Below, piece after piece: positions 36,681 to 46,374 of a stretch of 64,000 bases of DNA. Location of the stretch: NCBI GenBank assembly GCA_018608565.1, contig JABAZT010000019.1, positions 38,880 through 102,879 of the forward strand. The letters are read 5' to 3'. The DNA is from Candidatus Altimarinota bacterium (GTDB taxonomy: Bacteria > Patescibacteriota > Gracilibacteria > UBA4473). A program made the translations under genes and the position numbers. Numbering within the stretch: position 1 is the first letter of the stretch; the number at the start of each line of letters is the position of its first letter. A model generated the notes under the pieces. The model did no database searches. It worked only from the letters and a program-made list of their open reading frames with translations, and was not told the origin of the DNA.

Positions 36681-37736
36681 CTACTTATGCTTCCAGTCTC
36701 CTTTGTCTGTATTTTCTACAAACTCAGTCAAAAGATCAATCGTTGAAACCACATCCTCCTTATGAACTAGTTCAACCGTCTGATGAATATTTCGAAGTGG
36801 AATTGATATTCCACCACTGATACATCCACCACTTGTCATAAGCTGTATTCCTCGAGTATCCGTTCCTCCTACGGCGTAGGCTTCATTCTGATAGTTAATT
36901 TTATTCTTATCGGCCAGTTTCATTAGAAATTCAACCATTCGATAGTCAGATATTGCCCCTCCATCCATTGATTTGATAGCGACCCCTTTTCCTATCTCTG
37001 ATATGTACTCGTGTTTTGCCATTCCTGGTATATCACAGGCAATTGTCACATCAAGACCAAGACCAAAATCTGGCTGGATCTCATGCGCCGAAGCTATAGC
37101 TCCTCTGACACCAACCTCTTCTTGGACGGTAAATACAGCGTAAAAATCATAATCTGGCTCTTTCATTGCCTTGAGAACCTCAATTAAGATAAAAACTGAT
37201 AGTCGATTATCCATAGATTTTCCACAGATAGTATCTCCTATTTCTTCACAGGTTTGTTTCCAGGTAATTGGATCTCCTATTTTGACGTGTTTTTCGACTT
37301 CTTTTTTTGAAAGCCCTAAATCAATGAAGTATTTCTTGAGATCAGCGCCCGCCTTCCGTTCCTCTGGAGACATGACGTGCACTGGTTTAGATCCAAGAAC
37401 TCCGAGTAGATCTTTTTTTCCATGAACAATTACTCGTTGTGCGGTAAGTGTCTTGGGATCAAATCCTCCTAACGGACAAAATCGCACGAATCCATTGTCA
37501 TCTATATGTGTTACCATGAATCCAATCTCATCCATGTGTGCGGCGACCATTACTTTTTTAGATTTTTTTCCTTTTTTGATTGCGGTCAGGTTTCCCATGT
37601 TATCGATCTCCATTGAATCCACATGATCACGGATTTCATCCATAACCATATTTCGAATATTGTATTCAAATCCAGGAGCTCCATGAGCTTCTGATAATTT
37701 TTTAAGTAGTTTTGTGTTGAGTTTTGTTTTAGGCAT
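36681..37736 (-). CDS. M42-family metalloaminopeptidase
   Basis: LSEAHGAPGFEYNIR; VAAHMDEIGFMV; GKSMDNRLS; VQEEVGVRGA. Confidence 0.93.
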   Translation of the reverse strand: MPKTKLNTKLLKKLSEAHGAPGFEYNIRNMVMDEIRDHVDSMEIDNMGNLTAIKKGKKSKKVMVAAHMDEIGFMVTHIDDNGFVRFCPLGGFDPKTLTAQRVIVHGKKDLLGVLGSKPVHVMSPEERKAGADLKKYFIDLGLSKKEVEKHVKIGDPITWKQTCEEIGDTICGKSMDNRLSVFILIEVLKAMKEPDYDFYAVFTVQEEVGVRGAIASAHEIQPDFGLGLDVTIACDIPGMAKHEYISEIGKGVAIKSMDGGAISDYRMVEFLMKLADKNKINYQNEAYAVGGTDTRGIQLMTSGGCISGGISIPLRNIHQTVELVHKEDVVSTIDLLTEFVENTDKGDWKHK

Positions 37737-37861
37737 GTAATTACGACTGAACAGATAGTGACTGATCGACTGATCAAATCGATAAGACTATAACAAATTA
37801 TCATTGGTATACAATTTTGATCTTTGTTCCTTGTTCGGTTGTTCCGTAGCGCTGTAGTTAC

Positions 37862-38716
37862 TTATTCTTTCCAGAATAAATGATCTGGAATCCTTAGATC
37901 AATATGTGTTAAGGGCTTTTGATAGAGCCCGATCTTGGAAGAAGCTAATTCAAGTTTTCGCAATTGTGCCGGAATATCTACTTGGAAATCTAACCAAATA
38001 ACCGTTCCATTTTCAATTTCCAGATGGAGCTCTCTCGCTTTTGGAAAATAAGTAATGTCTTTTACCGTCAGCTTTAATTCCTCTTCTGCGACGTATTTTG
38101 CTGTTTGTATTTTTTCTAGCTTCTCTCGACCGATAAAATTCATCCTTGGCACGATCAAATTTTCATAGCCTTCGATATTGATAAGGGGCAGATTCTCGGT
38201 AGGAGCTTGATCTAGAACAATTCCATCTGCAGAAATCGTTGAGAAATTTGCCGTTTCTTTATTGAGTAGTGTAAATGCTGGAGGCGAGATTTGTATTTTA
38301 AGCTCTATTTCATTTGGCCATTTCTCTCGAATAATAATTTCTCGAAATTCAGGAAAACCTTCGAGTAAAACTGTTTTTAGATTTTGCTCTTTGAACAGGA
38401 TCATGTTCTCTCCGTAAAATTCCTGAAGTGTTTCTTGTATTTTATCTACGTCTAGATGAGGGCTATCTCGGACGACACTAATTTTCTGGATATCAAAATA
38501 TGGTGAAAACAACGCAAAAAGAATAAATCCAAACATTCCAAATAGCAGTAATACGAGCAATACCGACGCTCGAAACAGTTTGAGTATTTGCTTGAGAAAT
38601 AACATGCGCACCAATACATTGAGAAATCGGTTCCTCATTTTTTTAGGCTTATGTCGTTGCTTCTGATTGGATTCAATCAGAAATGCTTTTTTGCGATTAA
38701 TTCTTTTTCTATTCAT
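37862..38716 (-). CDS. FtsQ/DivIB-like cell division protein (POTRA)
   Basis: Basic N-term, single TM, FDIQKISVVRDSPHLDVDKIQETLQEFYGENMILF...WPNEIELKIQ. Confidence 0.75.
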   Translation of the reverse strand: MNRKRINRKKAFLIESNQKQRHKPKKMRNRFLNVLVRMLFLKQILKLFRASVLLVLLLFGMFGFILFALFSPYFDIQKISVVRDSPHLDVDKIQETLQEFYGENMILFKEQNLKTVLLEGFPEFREIIIREKWPNEIELKIQISPPAFTLLNKETANFSTISADGIVLDQAPTENLPLINIEGYENLIVPRMNFIGREKLEKIQTAKYVAEEELKLTVKDITYFPKARELHLEIENGTVIWLDFQVDIPAQLRKLELASSKIGLYQKPLTHIDLRIPDHLFWKE

Positions 38717-38807
38717 TTAAGTAACGGAATAACTAGATAACAGAGTAACAGAATAACTACTCAACAGTTTTATTCTGTTATTGTTTGTTAGTCTGTTAAT
38801 TCGTTAA

Positions 38808-39353
38808 CTACACAGACATCACGTCTGTTTCTTTTTTCTTCATAAACTCATCTATAGATTTGTTGGCTTTATCGATTTCCTCTTGTACATCAGATTCTGC
38901 ATCTTTTTGCTGATCTTCTGAGAGATCTCCTTCTTCTTTTTGACTCTTGATGCTTTTCATTGCTTCATGTCGAGCCGAACGGATCGAAATTCGAGCGTTT
39001 TCAGCCAGCTCATGAACTGTTTTTACTATATCTTTCCGTCGTTCTTCAGTCATCGGTGGAATTGGTAACAATATAGAGTCCCCCATGTTTTGTGGATTGA
39101 GTCCTATATTTGCGGCTTGGATTGCTTTTTCGATTTCACCTATGAGAGATTTATCCCATGGCTCAATTCGGATGGTTTTTGCGTCTGGACAAGAAATATT
39201 TGCCGTCGCCTTCAGAGGCATTTGTGAACCATATGATTCGATACTAATTTCTTCTACGAGGACTGAGTTGGCTCTTCCTATTTGAAGTTTAGCATATTCT
39301 GCTCTTAGATGTTCGATAGCTTTTGCGATATCTGATTTGAGTTCGTGAGACAT
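38808..39353 (-). CDS. frr: ribosome recycling factor
   Basis: LRAEYAKLQIGRANSVLVEEISIESYGSQMPLKATANISCPDAKTIRIEPWDKS; start reassigned to MSHELK. Confidence 0.95.
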   Translation of the reverse strand: MSHELKSDIAKAIEHLRAEYAKLQIGRANSVLVEEISIESYGSQMPLKATANISCPDAKTIRIEPWDKSLIGEIEKAIQAANIGLNPQNMGDSILLPIPPMTEERRKDIVKTVHELAENARISIRSARHEAMKSIKSQKEEGDLSEDQQKDAESDVQEEIDKANKSIDEFMKKKETDVMSV

Positions 39354-39525
39354 ATATATTGAGTTAATAGTTAGCAATAGACAATGAATAGTAAGTATTT
39401 GAATTAAATTTCTTTCACTTTATTCATCTTAAAGTTAACTCTATTTCATTCTACAGGGCAAGAAAGTTCTTCTTGACTTTTTATTCTTAAAATTTAATTT
39501 CTCAAAAATTTTGAAACAAAACATC

Positions 39526-40119
39526 ATGCCAGAAGGAGAAATCATTTACACACACGCAAAAATTGTCTCTACCCCACCAGATAAAGCTGGACTTGAGCTT
39601 ACCATGCTACAGATAGATATACCAGAACTAAACGCTCCTCAGCAAATTCCACTAAAAGGAGTACCTAATCTTCCCCGAAATATTTCTACTGATGAAATAA
39701 ATCGTGCCAATGATCAATCAGAAAAAGCTTCTCTAGCGGCTGAAAATGATAGATATTTAAGAATCTCCAAACTCCTTCGAAAGGTTGGACATGAAGTTGA
39801 AATTGGTATTGAGTTAATTCGAAGCGAATCACTTGTCGCAAGAAAAATAAAAGCTGTAACAAACCAGACTCAACTTGGTACTGAATACACTATAGGAACT
39901 CTTCATATAGGAGACACAGAGCTACCAAAGAAGAAAAGAGGAAAACAACCATTGGTTGGAACTGTTGTGGATGAATCTGGAAATATCTATGAAATACCTG
40001 CGAACACCTCTATAAAAGGAAATGTGAATGAAGGAGATCAACTTACTTTTGTTCCAGACAGTATTTCCCTTACGACGGCTAAAACCGTTCAGCTTATTAT
40101 TGCAGACAGCATTCAATAA
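39526..40119 (+). CDS. hypothetical protein
   Basis: Intact ORF, likely ATG at 39526. Confidence 0.65.
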   Translation: MPEGEIIYTHAKIVSTPPDKAGLELTMLQIDIPELNAPQQIPLKGVPNLPRNISTDEINRANDQSEKASLAAENDRYLRISKLLRKVGHEVEIGIELIRSESLVARKIKAVTNQTQLGTEYTIGTLHIGDTELPKKKRGKQPLVGTVVDESGNIYEIPANTSIKGNVNEGDQLTFVPDSISLTTAKTVQLIIADSIQ

Positions 40120-40170
40120 TCCCTTTTTCAAATATTAGCTTTAATAACAAAAATAATACTTTAGTGAATA

Positions 40171-41028
40171 ATGAAACTACCAGCCAAACCAAGCTTTGAT
40201 TCTTTCTCCGAGTTTATCGATACCCCTGAGGATTGTGAGCCTGAATATTTAAATCATAATTTTCCTGGCCTAGACTCTAATCAACTTCAAGAAATTCATG
40301 CACTCAAATCTTCTATTGAATTTTCCACTACAGGCTTAGATGAAACTACTGAAATAACTAAACAATCTATTTTTGATTTCTACTACTCACTTAAAACATT
40401 TTGCATCAACAATGGTAAAATTCCAAAAAGCCTTATTAAAGCTCCTGAAGCAATCACCGAAATTGAAGAATTTGAAATTCACCCGATACTTGTAACGAAC
40501 TTTAAAAGTCTTGCTGCAAATGAAATGGTTACTGATATTGGAATATTCCGTGGACGACTTGACGCCCCGTTAGGACTAGCAATAACTCCAAAAATAAATT
40601 CGTTTGAAGGACAATATTTCCCGCCTCTTTATAGATTTTCTTTTTATCTTACTCCTATCACAGATGGTACATCTTTTTCACTTCAAATCATACAAATGCA
40701 GGGACCATCAAAGGCTCCCTCACACATTCCTGAAAGCACACAAAAGGGAATTAATAGACTGAAAGGGATAAGTGCTAAAATAGATTGTATGAATGCAATT
40801 CATTCTTTACTTTTATCAACAGTAAGAAGTCTTCCATTTATTAGTCAGATGGAAATACATATTTCTGATTCTGCAAAAAGATCAGGAGCTTCCACTAAGG
40901 TATGTAACTTTGCTATTAGCCAGGGATATTCTTCTGCAGACAATGAAAACGGACCATTTGTAAAATCTATTGAACGATTTCCCTCTCTACCAGAATTTTC
41001 CCAGAGAGCTAGTTCTATTCTACAATAG
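40171..41028 (+). CDS. hypothetical protein
   Basis: 285-aa intact ORF. Confidence 0.65.
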   Translation: MKLPAKPSFDSFSEFIDTPEDCEPEYLNHNFPGLDSNQLQEIHALKSSIEFSTTGLDETTEITKQSIFDFYYSLKTFCINNGKIPKSLIKAPEAITEIEEFEIHPILVTNFKSLAANEMVTDIGIFRGRLDAPLGLAITPKINSFEGQYFPPLYRFSFYLTPITDGTSFSLQIIQMQGPSKAPSHIPESTQKGINRLKGISAKIDCMNAIHSLLLSTVRSLPFISQMEIHISDSAKRSGASTKVCNFAISQGYSSADNENGPFVKSIERFPSLPEFSQRASSILQ

Positions 41029-41032
41029 AACA

Positions 41033-42364
41033 CTAAATCATCTCTTTTTCTTGTGCAAAAGACAGGATTTCTCTTGCTACCACTCGATCATCAAACGGTA
41101 TCTGTTGTGACCCAATGAGCTGATAGGGAGCATCTCCACGCCCTGCGATAAGGACCAGATCTCCTGACTCTGCACAGTAGAGTGCATATCTGATAGCTTC
41201 GTATCGATCTTCTATTTCAAAAAATCCTTCTCCTTCCTCCTTCCCAAGGATATGTCGTACTTCTTGCGCTATTTTTTTGGGATCAGCCTTAGCAGGATCA
41301 TCGGTAGTAAGTATTATCTCATCGGCATAACGAGTGAGATGTTTTATAGATTCCTGATATATTTCTGGATCGATTGGCGCTTTCCCGCCCCAGATAACAA
41401 TGAGCCTTTTAGTCGTTATTTTTCTAAGGATTTCAAGTGTTGACTCTAGACGCTCTGGTGTTAGAGATCGATCCACAACACAACCAAAACTTTGTCCGGC
41501 GTCTATAGACTCTATCTGCCCTGGGACTCCACAATAGGTTTTAAGATATTCTGGAATACTCGCCACTGGAACTCCCCAGGAGATACTGGTGGCGATAGCC
41601 GCAATTATATTTTCTAGATTGTGCTTTCCTATGAGTTTTGACTCTATTTGTAGATGATCATTTGGGAGTGTGAGTGAAAACTTGGTTTTTGTTTCTGAAA
41701 ATTCAAAATTTTCAGCATGATAGTCTGAGCTCTTTTTTACAGAAAAGGTCCATTTTTTGTCTGCAGGAATGTCATCTATGATATCAAAATATTCGATATC
41801 TCGGTTAACAATCGCCATTTTGGGTATGTTTGGCTTCCGACTACTTCGATTGAGCCAACGAAAAATCTCTCCCTTGGACTGCACGTATTCTGCTGAGTTT
41901 GGATAATAATCAGGATAATTATCCTGATCAATATTGAGTAATATAACCGTATCTAGATTCACCCCCCAAAATCGCATCTGGTCTACCACTGAACTTGATA
42001 GCTCAACCACGACAAATTCACATTTGGCTCGACACATTCTTCTCAATGCTCGCTGAATTTCCCATGGTGTCGGATGTTGATTTTTAAAAGTCTTTCTTTT
42101 TCCATCAATCATCATAAATTCGCTGGTGATGAGTCCCGCTTTCCGCTCAGATTCATTTAAAATATGATGTAATAATCCTGAAGTGGTTGTTTTTCCTTTT
42201 GAGCCCGTTATTCCTATAACGTTTAGATTCCCTGATGGAAACCGAAACCAAAGTGAAGCCCCTACTGCTGCCCATTTATAACAAGTTCTGACGAGAGGAG
42301 ATTGTGCGGGAAAAAGGTTTGAAAACATCACGCCCAGTATAGAGCGAAGAATAAGATCGAGCAA
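41033..42364 (-). CDS. Mur ligase family protein (MurE-like)
   Basis: VIGITGSKGKTTTSGLLHHIL; VVELSSSVVDQMRFWGVNLDTVILLNIDQDNYPDYY; RGDAPYQ. Confidence 0.85.
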   Translation of the reverse strand: MLDLILRSILGVMFSNLFPAQSPLVRTCYKWAAVGASLWFRFPSGNLNVIGITGSKGKTTTSGLLHHILNESERKAGLITSEFMMIDGKRKTFKNQHPTPWEIQRALRRMCRAKCEFVVVELSSSVVDQMRFWGVNLDTVILLNIDQDNYPDYYPNSAEYVQSKGEIFRWLNRSSRKPNIPKMAIVNRDIEYFDIIDDIPADKKWTFSVKKSSDYHAENFEFSETKTKFSLTLPNDHLQIESKLIGKHNLENIIAAIATSISWGVPVASIPEYLKTYCGVPGQIESIDAGQSFGCVVDRSLTPERLESTLEILRKITTKRLIVIWGGKAPIDPEIYQESIKHLTRYADEIILTTDDPAKADPKKIAQEVRHILGKEEGEGFFEIEDRYEAIRYALYCAESGDLVLIAGRGDAPYQLIGSQQIPFDDRVVAREILSFAQEKEMI

Positions 42365-42562
42365 TTCAAATAGAGGAGGAGTGAAGAATAAACGGTAATT
42401 GAGATAATTTTCTGGATGAATTTTAGTAGGAATCTATTAGACAAAACTCAAAAACAAAGTATTTACATTTTTGATAATAATTTTCTCACTAGCATTAATC
42501 ATTTAGTTGGTTAGTCTGTGACTCTAGCTAGTCAATTAATTGGACTATTAACTTCTTCTTCC

Positions 42563-44023
42563 ATGCTCCCTACTGTTGCCCTCATCGGTCGACCAAATGT
42601 CGGAAAATCTACCCTCTTCAACGCCCTCTATGGTCAACGAAGATCGATTGTCTCTGACATCTCTGGAACTACACGAGACGCCCTGATAGGACGGATTGAT
42701 CCCACTGATCAGTTTGGTTCTCAGGATGATCTTATTCCTTTTTTGTTAGTGGATACGGCGGGATTGACGAACGCCAAAGGAGAAGATCTTGAGGTCGAAA
42801 TGAGAAAACAGACAGAGATCGCGATGGAAAAGGCTGACTTGATACTATTCCTTCTTGATGGAAAAGAAGAAGTCACTTCTGATGATGAAGCGATTATTGA
42901 AATCTTGAGAAAAGGAAAAAAGAAAGTCATCCTCATCGCCAATAAAGTCGATGATGGAAGTAGTGATAGTATCTGGGAATGGACACGATTTGGTCTTGGA
43001 AATCCGTTTCCTATTTCAGCCAAAAACTTTTTTGGAATTTGGGAACTCCAAGATGAACTTCAAAAACAATTTATTGATCAAGGATTTAGTGCTCCTGATG
43101 TGATAGAAAAAAATCCTGATCAACTCAAGATTGCTCTGGTTGGACGTCCTAATGTAGGAAAGAGCTCTCTTTTCAATCAAATTGTTGGATCTGAAATGGC
43201 GGTTGTCTCTGAAGTTTCTGGTACGACTCGAGATACACTCGATACAGAGATAACCGATGAAGAGGGAAATAGTTTTCTTTTTGTAGATTCTGCAGGACTA
43301 CGACGTCCTGGGAAAATTGGAAGAAAAAACATCGAATATTGGTCTACCGTCCGAACCCAACAGGCAATGGAACGAGCTGATATCTGTATACTCCTCATAG
43401 ATGCGCTGGATGGAGTTACCCATCAAGACATGGCTATCGCCGGAAGTGTTATCGAATCTGGAAAAGGTTTGATCTTGGCCGTGAATAAATTTGATCTTGT
43501 ACGAGAAAAAACTCAAGCAGACGAAGAAAAAGAAACCGATGACCGAGAACTTGATGAAGTAAAAATGTGGGGGGAAGATCTCGATCAAGTACGAAAGCGA
43601 TACTTGAACTATCTTCGACGAAAAATTGAATTCATCCCTTGGGCTCCAGTTTTATTTTTTAGTGCGAAAACAGGGAAAGGAACCAAAGAAATTTTCCCGG
43701 CACTCAAGGCAATCAAAGCGGAACGTTCTAAGCGACTCGAAACTGCTGAGCTGAACCGTTTTGTGAAAGAAGCTTACTATGGTCATGTTATGCCAAGTGT
43801 AGGAACAAAAATGGGGAAAATGAAATATGCAATGCAAGTAGATACACAACCTCCAAAATTCTTGTTTTTTGTAAATAATATTGCTGCATTTCATTGGTCT
43901 TATAAACGATATTTAGAAAATAAACTTCGACAAAAATACGGATTTCATGGAACGCCTATTACCGTAGAATTCCGAGATGCAATGGATAAATTCCGAGGAA
44001 ATAAGAAGGAAAAAAACGATTAA
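42563..44023 (+). CDS. der: ribosome-assembly GTPase Der (EngA)
   Basis: Tandem GTPase domains: ALIGRPNVGKSTLFNAL and ALVGRPNVGKSSLFNQI; KH-like C-term. Confidence 0.96.
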   Translation: MLPTVALIGRPNVGKSTLFNALYGQRRSIVSDISGTTRDALIGRIDPTDQFGSQDDLIPFLLVDTAGLTNAKGEDLEVEMRKQTEIAMEKADLILFLLDGKEEVTSDDEAIIEILRKGKKKVILIANKVDDGSSDSIWEWTRFGLGNPFPISAKNFFGIWELQDELQKQFIDQGFSAPDVIEKNPDQLKIALVGRPNVGKSSLFNQIVGSEMAVVSEVSGTTRDTLDTEITDEEGNSFLFVDSAGLRRPGKIGRKNIEYWSTVRTQQAMERADICILLIDALDGVTHQDMAIAGSVIESGKGLILAVNKFDLVREKTQADEEKETDDRELDEVKMWGEDLDQVRKRYLNYLRRKIEFIPWAPVLFFSAKTGKGTKEIFPALKAIKAERSKRLETAELNRFVKEAYYGHVMPSVGTKMGKMKYAMQVDTQPPKFLFFVNNIAAFHWSYKRYLENKLRQKYGFHGTPITVEFRDAMDKFRGNKKEKND

Positions 44024-44059
44024 ACAACCGACCAAATCACAACAGAACCGAGAAAAAAA

Positions 44060-44413
44060 CTATCTTTTAGGATTTGCTGTTTGAATACTTTTGAACAATA
44101 TTGCTGCCAAGATATCTGTTTCTTGATAATGAATATCAAAGGCTTTTTTTTCTATAAAATCAGCTTCATATAACAACTCTAACCAATACTTTGTCTCAAG
44201 ACTTTCTTTGTATGCGATTCTTAACTTGTGCATAAAATCAGCTCTTGATTCTGCTCCTTTTGCTTCTGCGATATTAGCACCTATTGAGGTCCCTGATCGA
44301 AATATTTGCTTTGATATTATAAACTCCTTTTCTTTTACAAGAGATTGAGTTAATTTAATTATTTTTAATGCTAATTTTTTTGATTTTTGCTGTATTGGAT
44401 CTTCTTTTACCAT
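44060..44413 (-). CDS. four-helix-bundle protein (S23/IVS-encoded family)
   Basis: KQIFRSGTSIGANIAEAKGAESRADFMHKLRIAYKESLETKYWLELL. Confidence 0.88.
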   Translation of the reverse strand: MVKEDPIQQKSKKLALKIIKLTQSLVKEKEFIISKQIFRSGTSIGANIAEAKGAESRADFMHKLRIAYKESLETKYWLELLYEADFIEKKAFDIHYQETDILAAILFKSIQTANPKR

Positions 44414-44509
44414 ATACCCAAATTACTTTTTCATGTTTATATTAATATTTACAAAAGTCATTAAATTTTCATCTTAGAAGATTGTTCCGTGGTTCTGTTG
44501 GTCAGTTGT

Positions 44510-45565
44510 TTATTTGACTTCAATCTTCTGTACTCCCTGAATAAATCCTCCAAAATGCTCTGCATGAGTCGTCGTAAAAAATGTCTGCACGCCCTCACAT
44601 AAGCGCTCTAAATGAGACTGTCGATCTTCATCTAACTCACTAAACACATCGTCGAGTAGTAATATTGGCTGTTTTTGCTGTTGCTCCATCAGATATCGTT
44701 TCTGAGTTGCGAGCAAGGCCAAAAGCATTGACCGAGACTCCCCTCTTGAAGCGGACTGGACTAAAGGCTTATCCCGCAGGGAAAAAATAAAATCGTCTCG
44801 ATGCGAAGATAGGAAATTCTTTCGGGCTGCAATTTCTCTCATCTGATTATCCTGTAGGAACTGAGTACATCCTTCAAGTGTTGGCTCAAATTTTTCTGAG
44901 AGCTGGATTTCAATGAGTACCGGTTCTGAGGTATTGGATATACGTTGGTATTTTTCTTCTAGGATAGGATTGATTATTTCTAGGAGAGAAACTCTTGCTT
45001 GGTAAATCTGAGGAATGATTTCGGCTAATATCTGATTCCAGGGTTGGAGCTGAGCCCCAACACTACTATCAAATATCTCTGCGTTCTTGAGTATGGTGGT
45101 TTTTTGTCTGTGGGCTTTGTCTGCACGCAAGATCCAATCTCTGTATATCGGTGAAACCTGAACCAAAAAACGATCAAAAAACTGTACTCTGTTTTTTTTC
45201 ACTCCTGCAAAAAGCCCTATCATCTCTGGACAGAACAATAAGGTAGGAACTTGTCCGATGAGTGATTTAAGCGATATTTTTTTTCCATTTCTACTAAAAG
45301 ATCTCGATCTTTCATATAAAAGTCCTTCAAATAAATTTTCATTGGTCTTGATCTGTATCTTTGCTGATTCTGACGCTTCATGAATCAGTGCCTCCGCTGT
45401 GTTATCTCTCCAGCTCCTTCCTACACTGAGTAGTGATATTGATTCGAGTATATTGGTCTTCCCTCGTCCATTGGGTCCGTAGAAGACAACCTTATCAGAT
45501 TCAAACGACCAATTGGCCTGTGAGTACGATCTATAGTCTTGTAGCGTCAGTGATTCAATATGCAT
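44510..45565 (-). CDS. recF: DNA replication/repair protein RecF
   Basis: MHIESLTLQDYRSYSQANWSF; FYGPNGRGKTNILESISLLS; LLLDDVFSELD. Confidence 0.94.
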   Translation of the reverse strand: MHIESLTLQDYRSYSQANWSFESDKVVFYGPNGRGKTNILESISLLSVGRSWRDNTAEALIHEASESAKIQIKTNENLFEGLLYERSRSFSRNGKKISLKSLIGQVPTLLFCPEMIGLFAGVKKNRVQFFDRFLVQVSPIYRDWILRADKAHRQKTTILKNAEIFDSSVGAQLQPWNQILAEIIPQIYQARVSLLEIINPILEEKYQRISNTSEPVLIEIQLSEKFEPTLEGCTQFLQDNQMREIAARKNFLSSHRDDFIFSLRDKPLVQSASRGESRSMLLALLATQKRYLMEQQQKQPILLLDDVFSELDEDRQSHLERLCEGVQTFFTTTHAEHFGGFIQGVQKIEVK

Positions 45566-45620
45566 CGAATCAAGTATAATGATCGCTAAAAAAAAATCCC
45601 TCTAAATATCGTTTGTTACA

Positions 45621-45723
45621 AATCCCTCTATATCTCCCTTTCTCAAGGGAGACTTTCACTTTTACTTCATTTCTGACCAATATTATTCCCTTCCTTGCCA
45701 AAGGAAGGGCTAGGGATGGATTT
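45621..45723. repeat. about 100-bp repeat, copy 1 (contains two nested hairpins)
   Basis: AATCCCTCTA...CTCCCTTtctcAAGGGAG...CCCTTCCTTgccAAAGGAAGGG...TAGGGATGGATT; near-identical to 46167-46266. Confidence 0.92.
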
Positions 45724-45724
45724 A

Positions 45725-46096
45725 TTACTTCAAGATTAATTTTATCTCTCTTTCTAGCCTTGTTTCTACACTTTCTAAATCCTCTAAAACTTCATTATTT
45801 GAAAATCTCAAAATAGTAAGACCAAAGGATTTTAATATTAGAGTTCTATGATAATCATATTCCTTCTGCTCTTTATGAATATCACCATCAATTTCAACCA
45901 CCAGTTGTAATTCTGAACAATAAAAATCAACTATAAATTGATCTAAAGGCTTTTGCCTAAGAAATCTGTATCCACTTTTATTTTTTCTGAGTAACTGCTC
46001 CCAAATACATTGTTCCGCTTTTGTTTGGTTTTTACGAAGTTCTCTCGCTCTATTTTTTAGCTTTATATTGTAGGGAACTGGTGATCTATTGGTCAT
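45725..46096 (-). CDS. DUF559-type endonuclease-domain protein
   Basis: RARELRKNQTKAEQCIWEQLLRKNKSGYRFLRQKPLDQFIVDFYCSELQLVVEIDGDIH. Confidence 0.93.
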   Translation of the reverse strand: MTNRSPVPYNIKLKNRARELRKNQTKAEQCIWEQLLRKNKSGYRFLRQKPLDQFIVDFYCSELQLVVEIDGDIHKEQKEYDYHRTLILKSFGLTILRFSNNEVLEDLESVETRLEREIKLILK

Positions 46097-46166
46097 ATCA
46101 ATAATTTAGAAAGAATTTTGACCTTTGTCTCTCTTCTAATTTCATTAAATCTCTTTGTTCCAAAAA

Positions 46167-46266
46167 AATCCCTCTAAATCTCCCTTTCTCAAGGGAGACT
46201 TTCACTTTTACTTCATTTCACCAATATTATTCCCTTCCTTGTCAAAGGAAGGGCTAGGGATGGATT
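46167..46266. repeat. about 100-bp repeat, copy 2 (direct orientation)
   Basis: See copy 1; flanks the other side of the DUF559 gene; partial third copy GGGGGCTAGGGATGAATTAA at about 46274-46293. Confidence 0.92.
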
Positions 46267-46299
46267 AATAAAAAGGGGGCTAGGGATGAATTAACAAAA

Positions 46300-46327
46300 A
46301 AGCCCCCACTCTTTCGAGTGGGGGCTT
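46300..46327 (-). terminator. intrinsic terminator of S-layer gene
   Basis: AAGCCCCCACTC-tttc-GAGTGGGGGCTT, T-run on the minus strand. Confidence 0.92.
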
Positions 46328-46374
46328 GATGTTTGAAGTGAAGTGAATCACGTCCTTTCTAACTTAGTTAAAAA

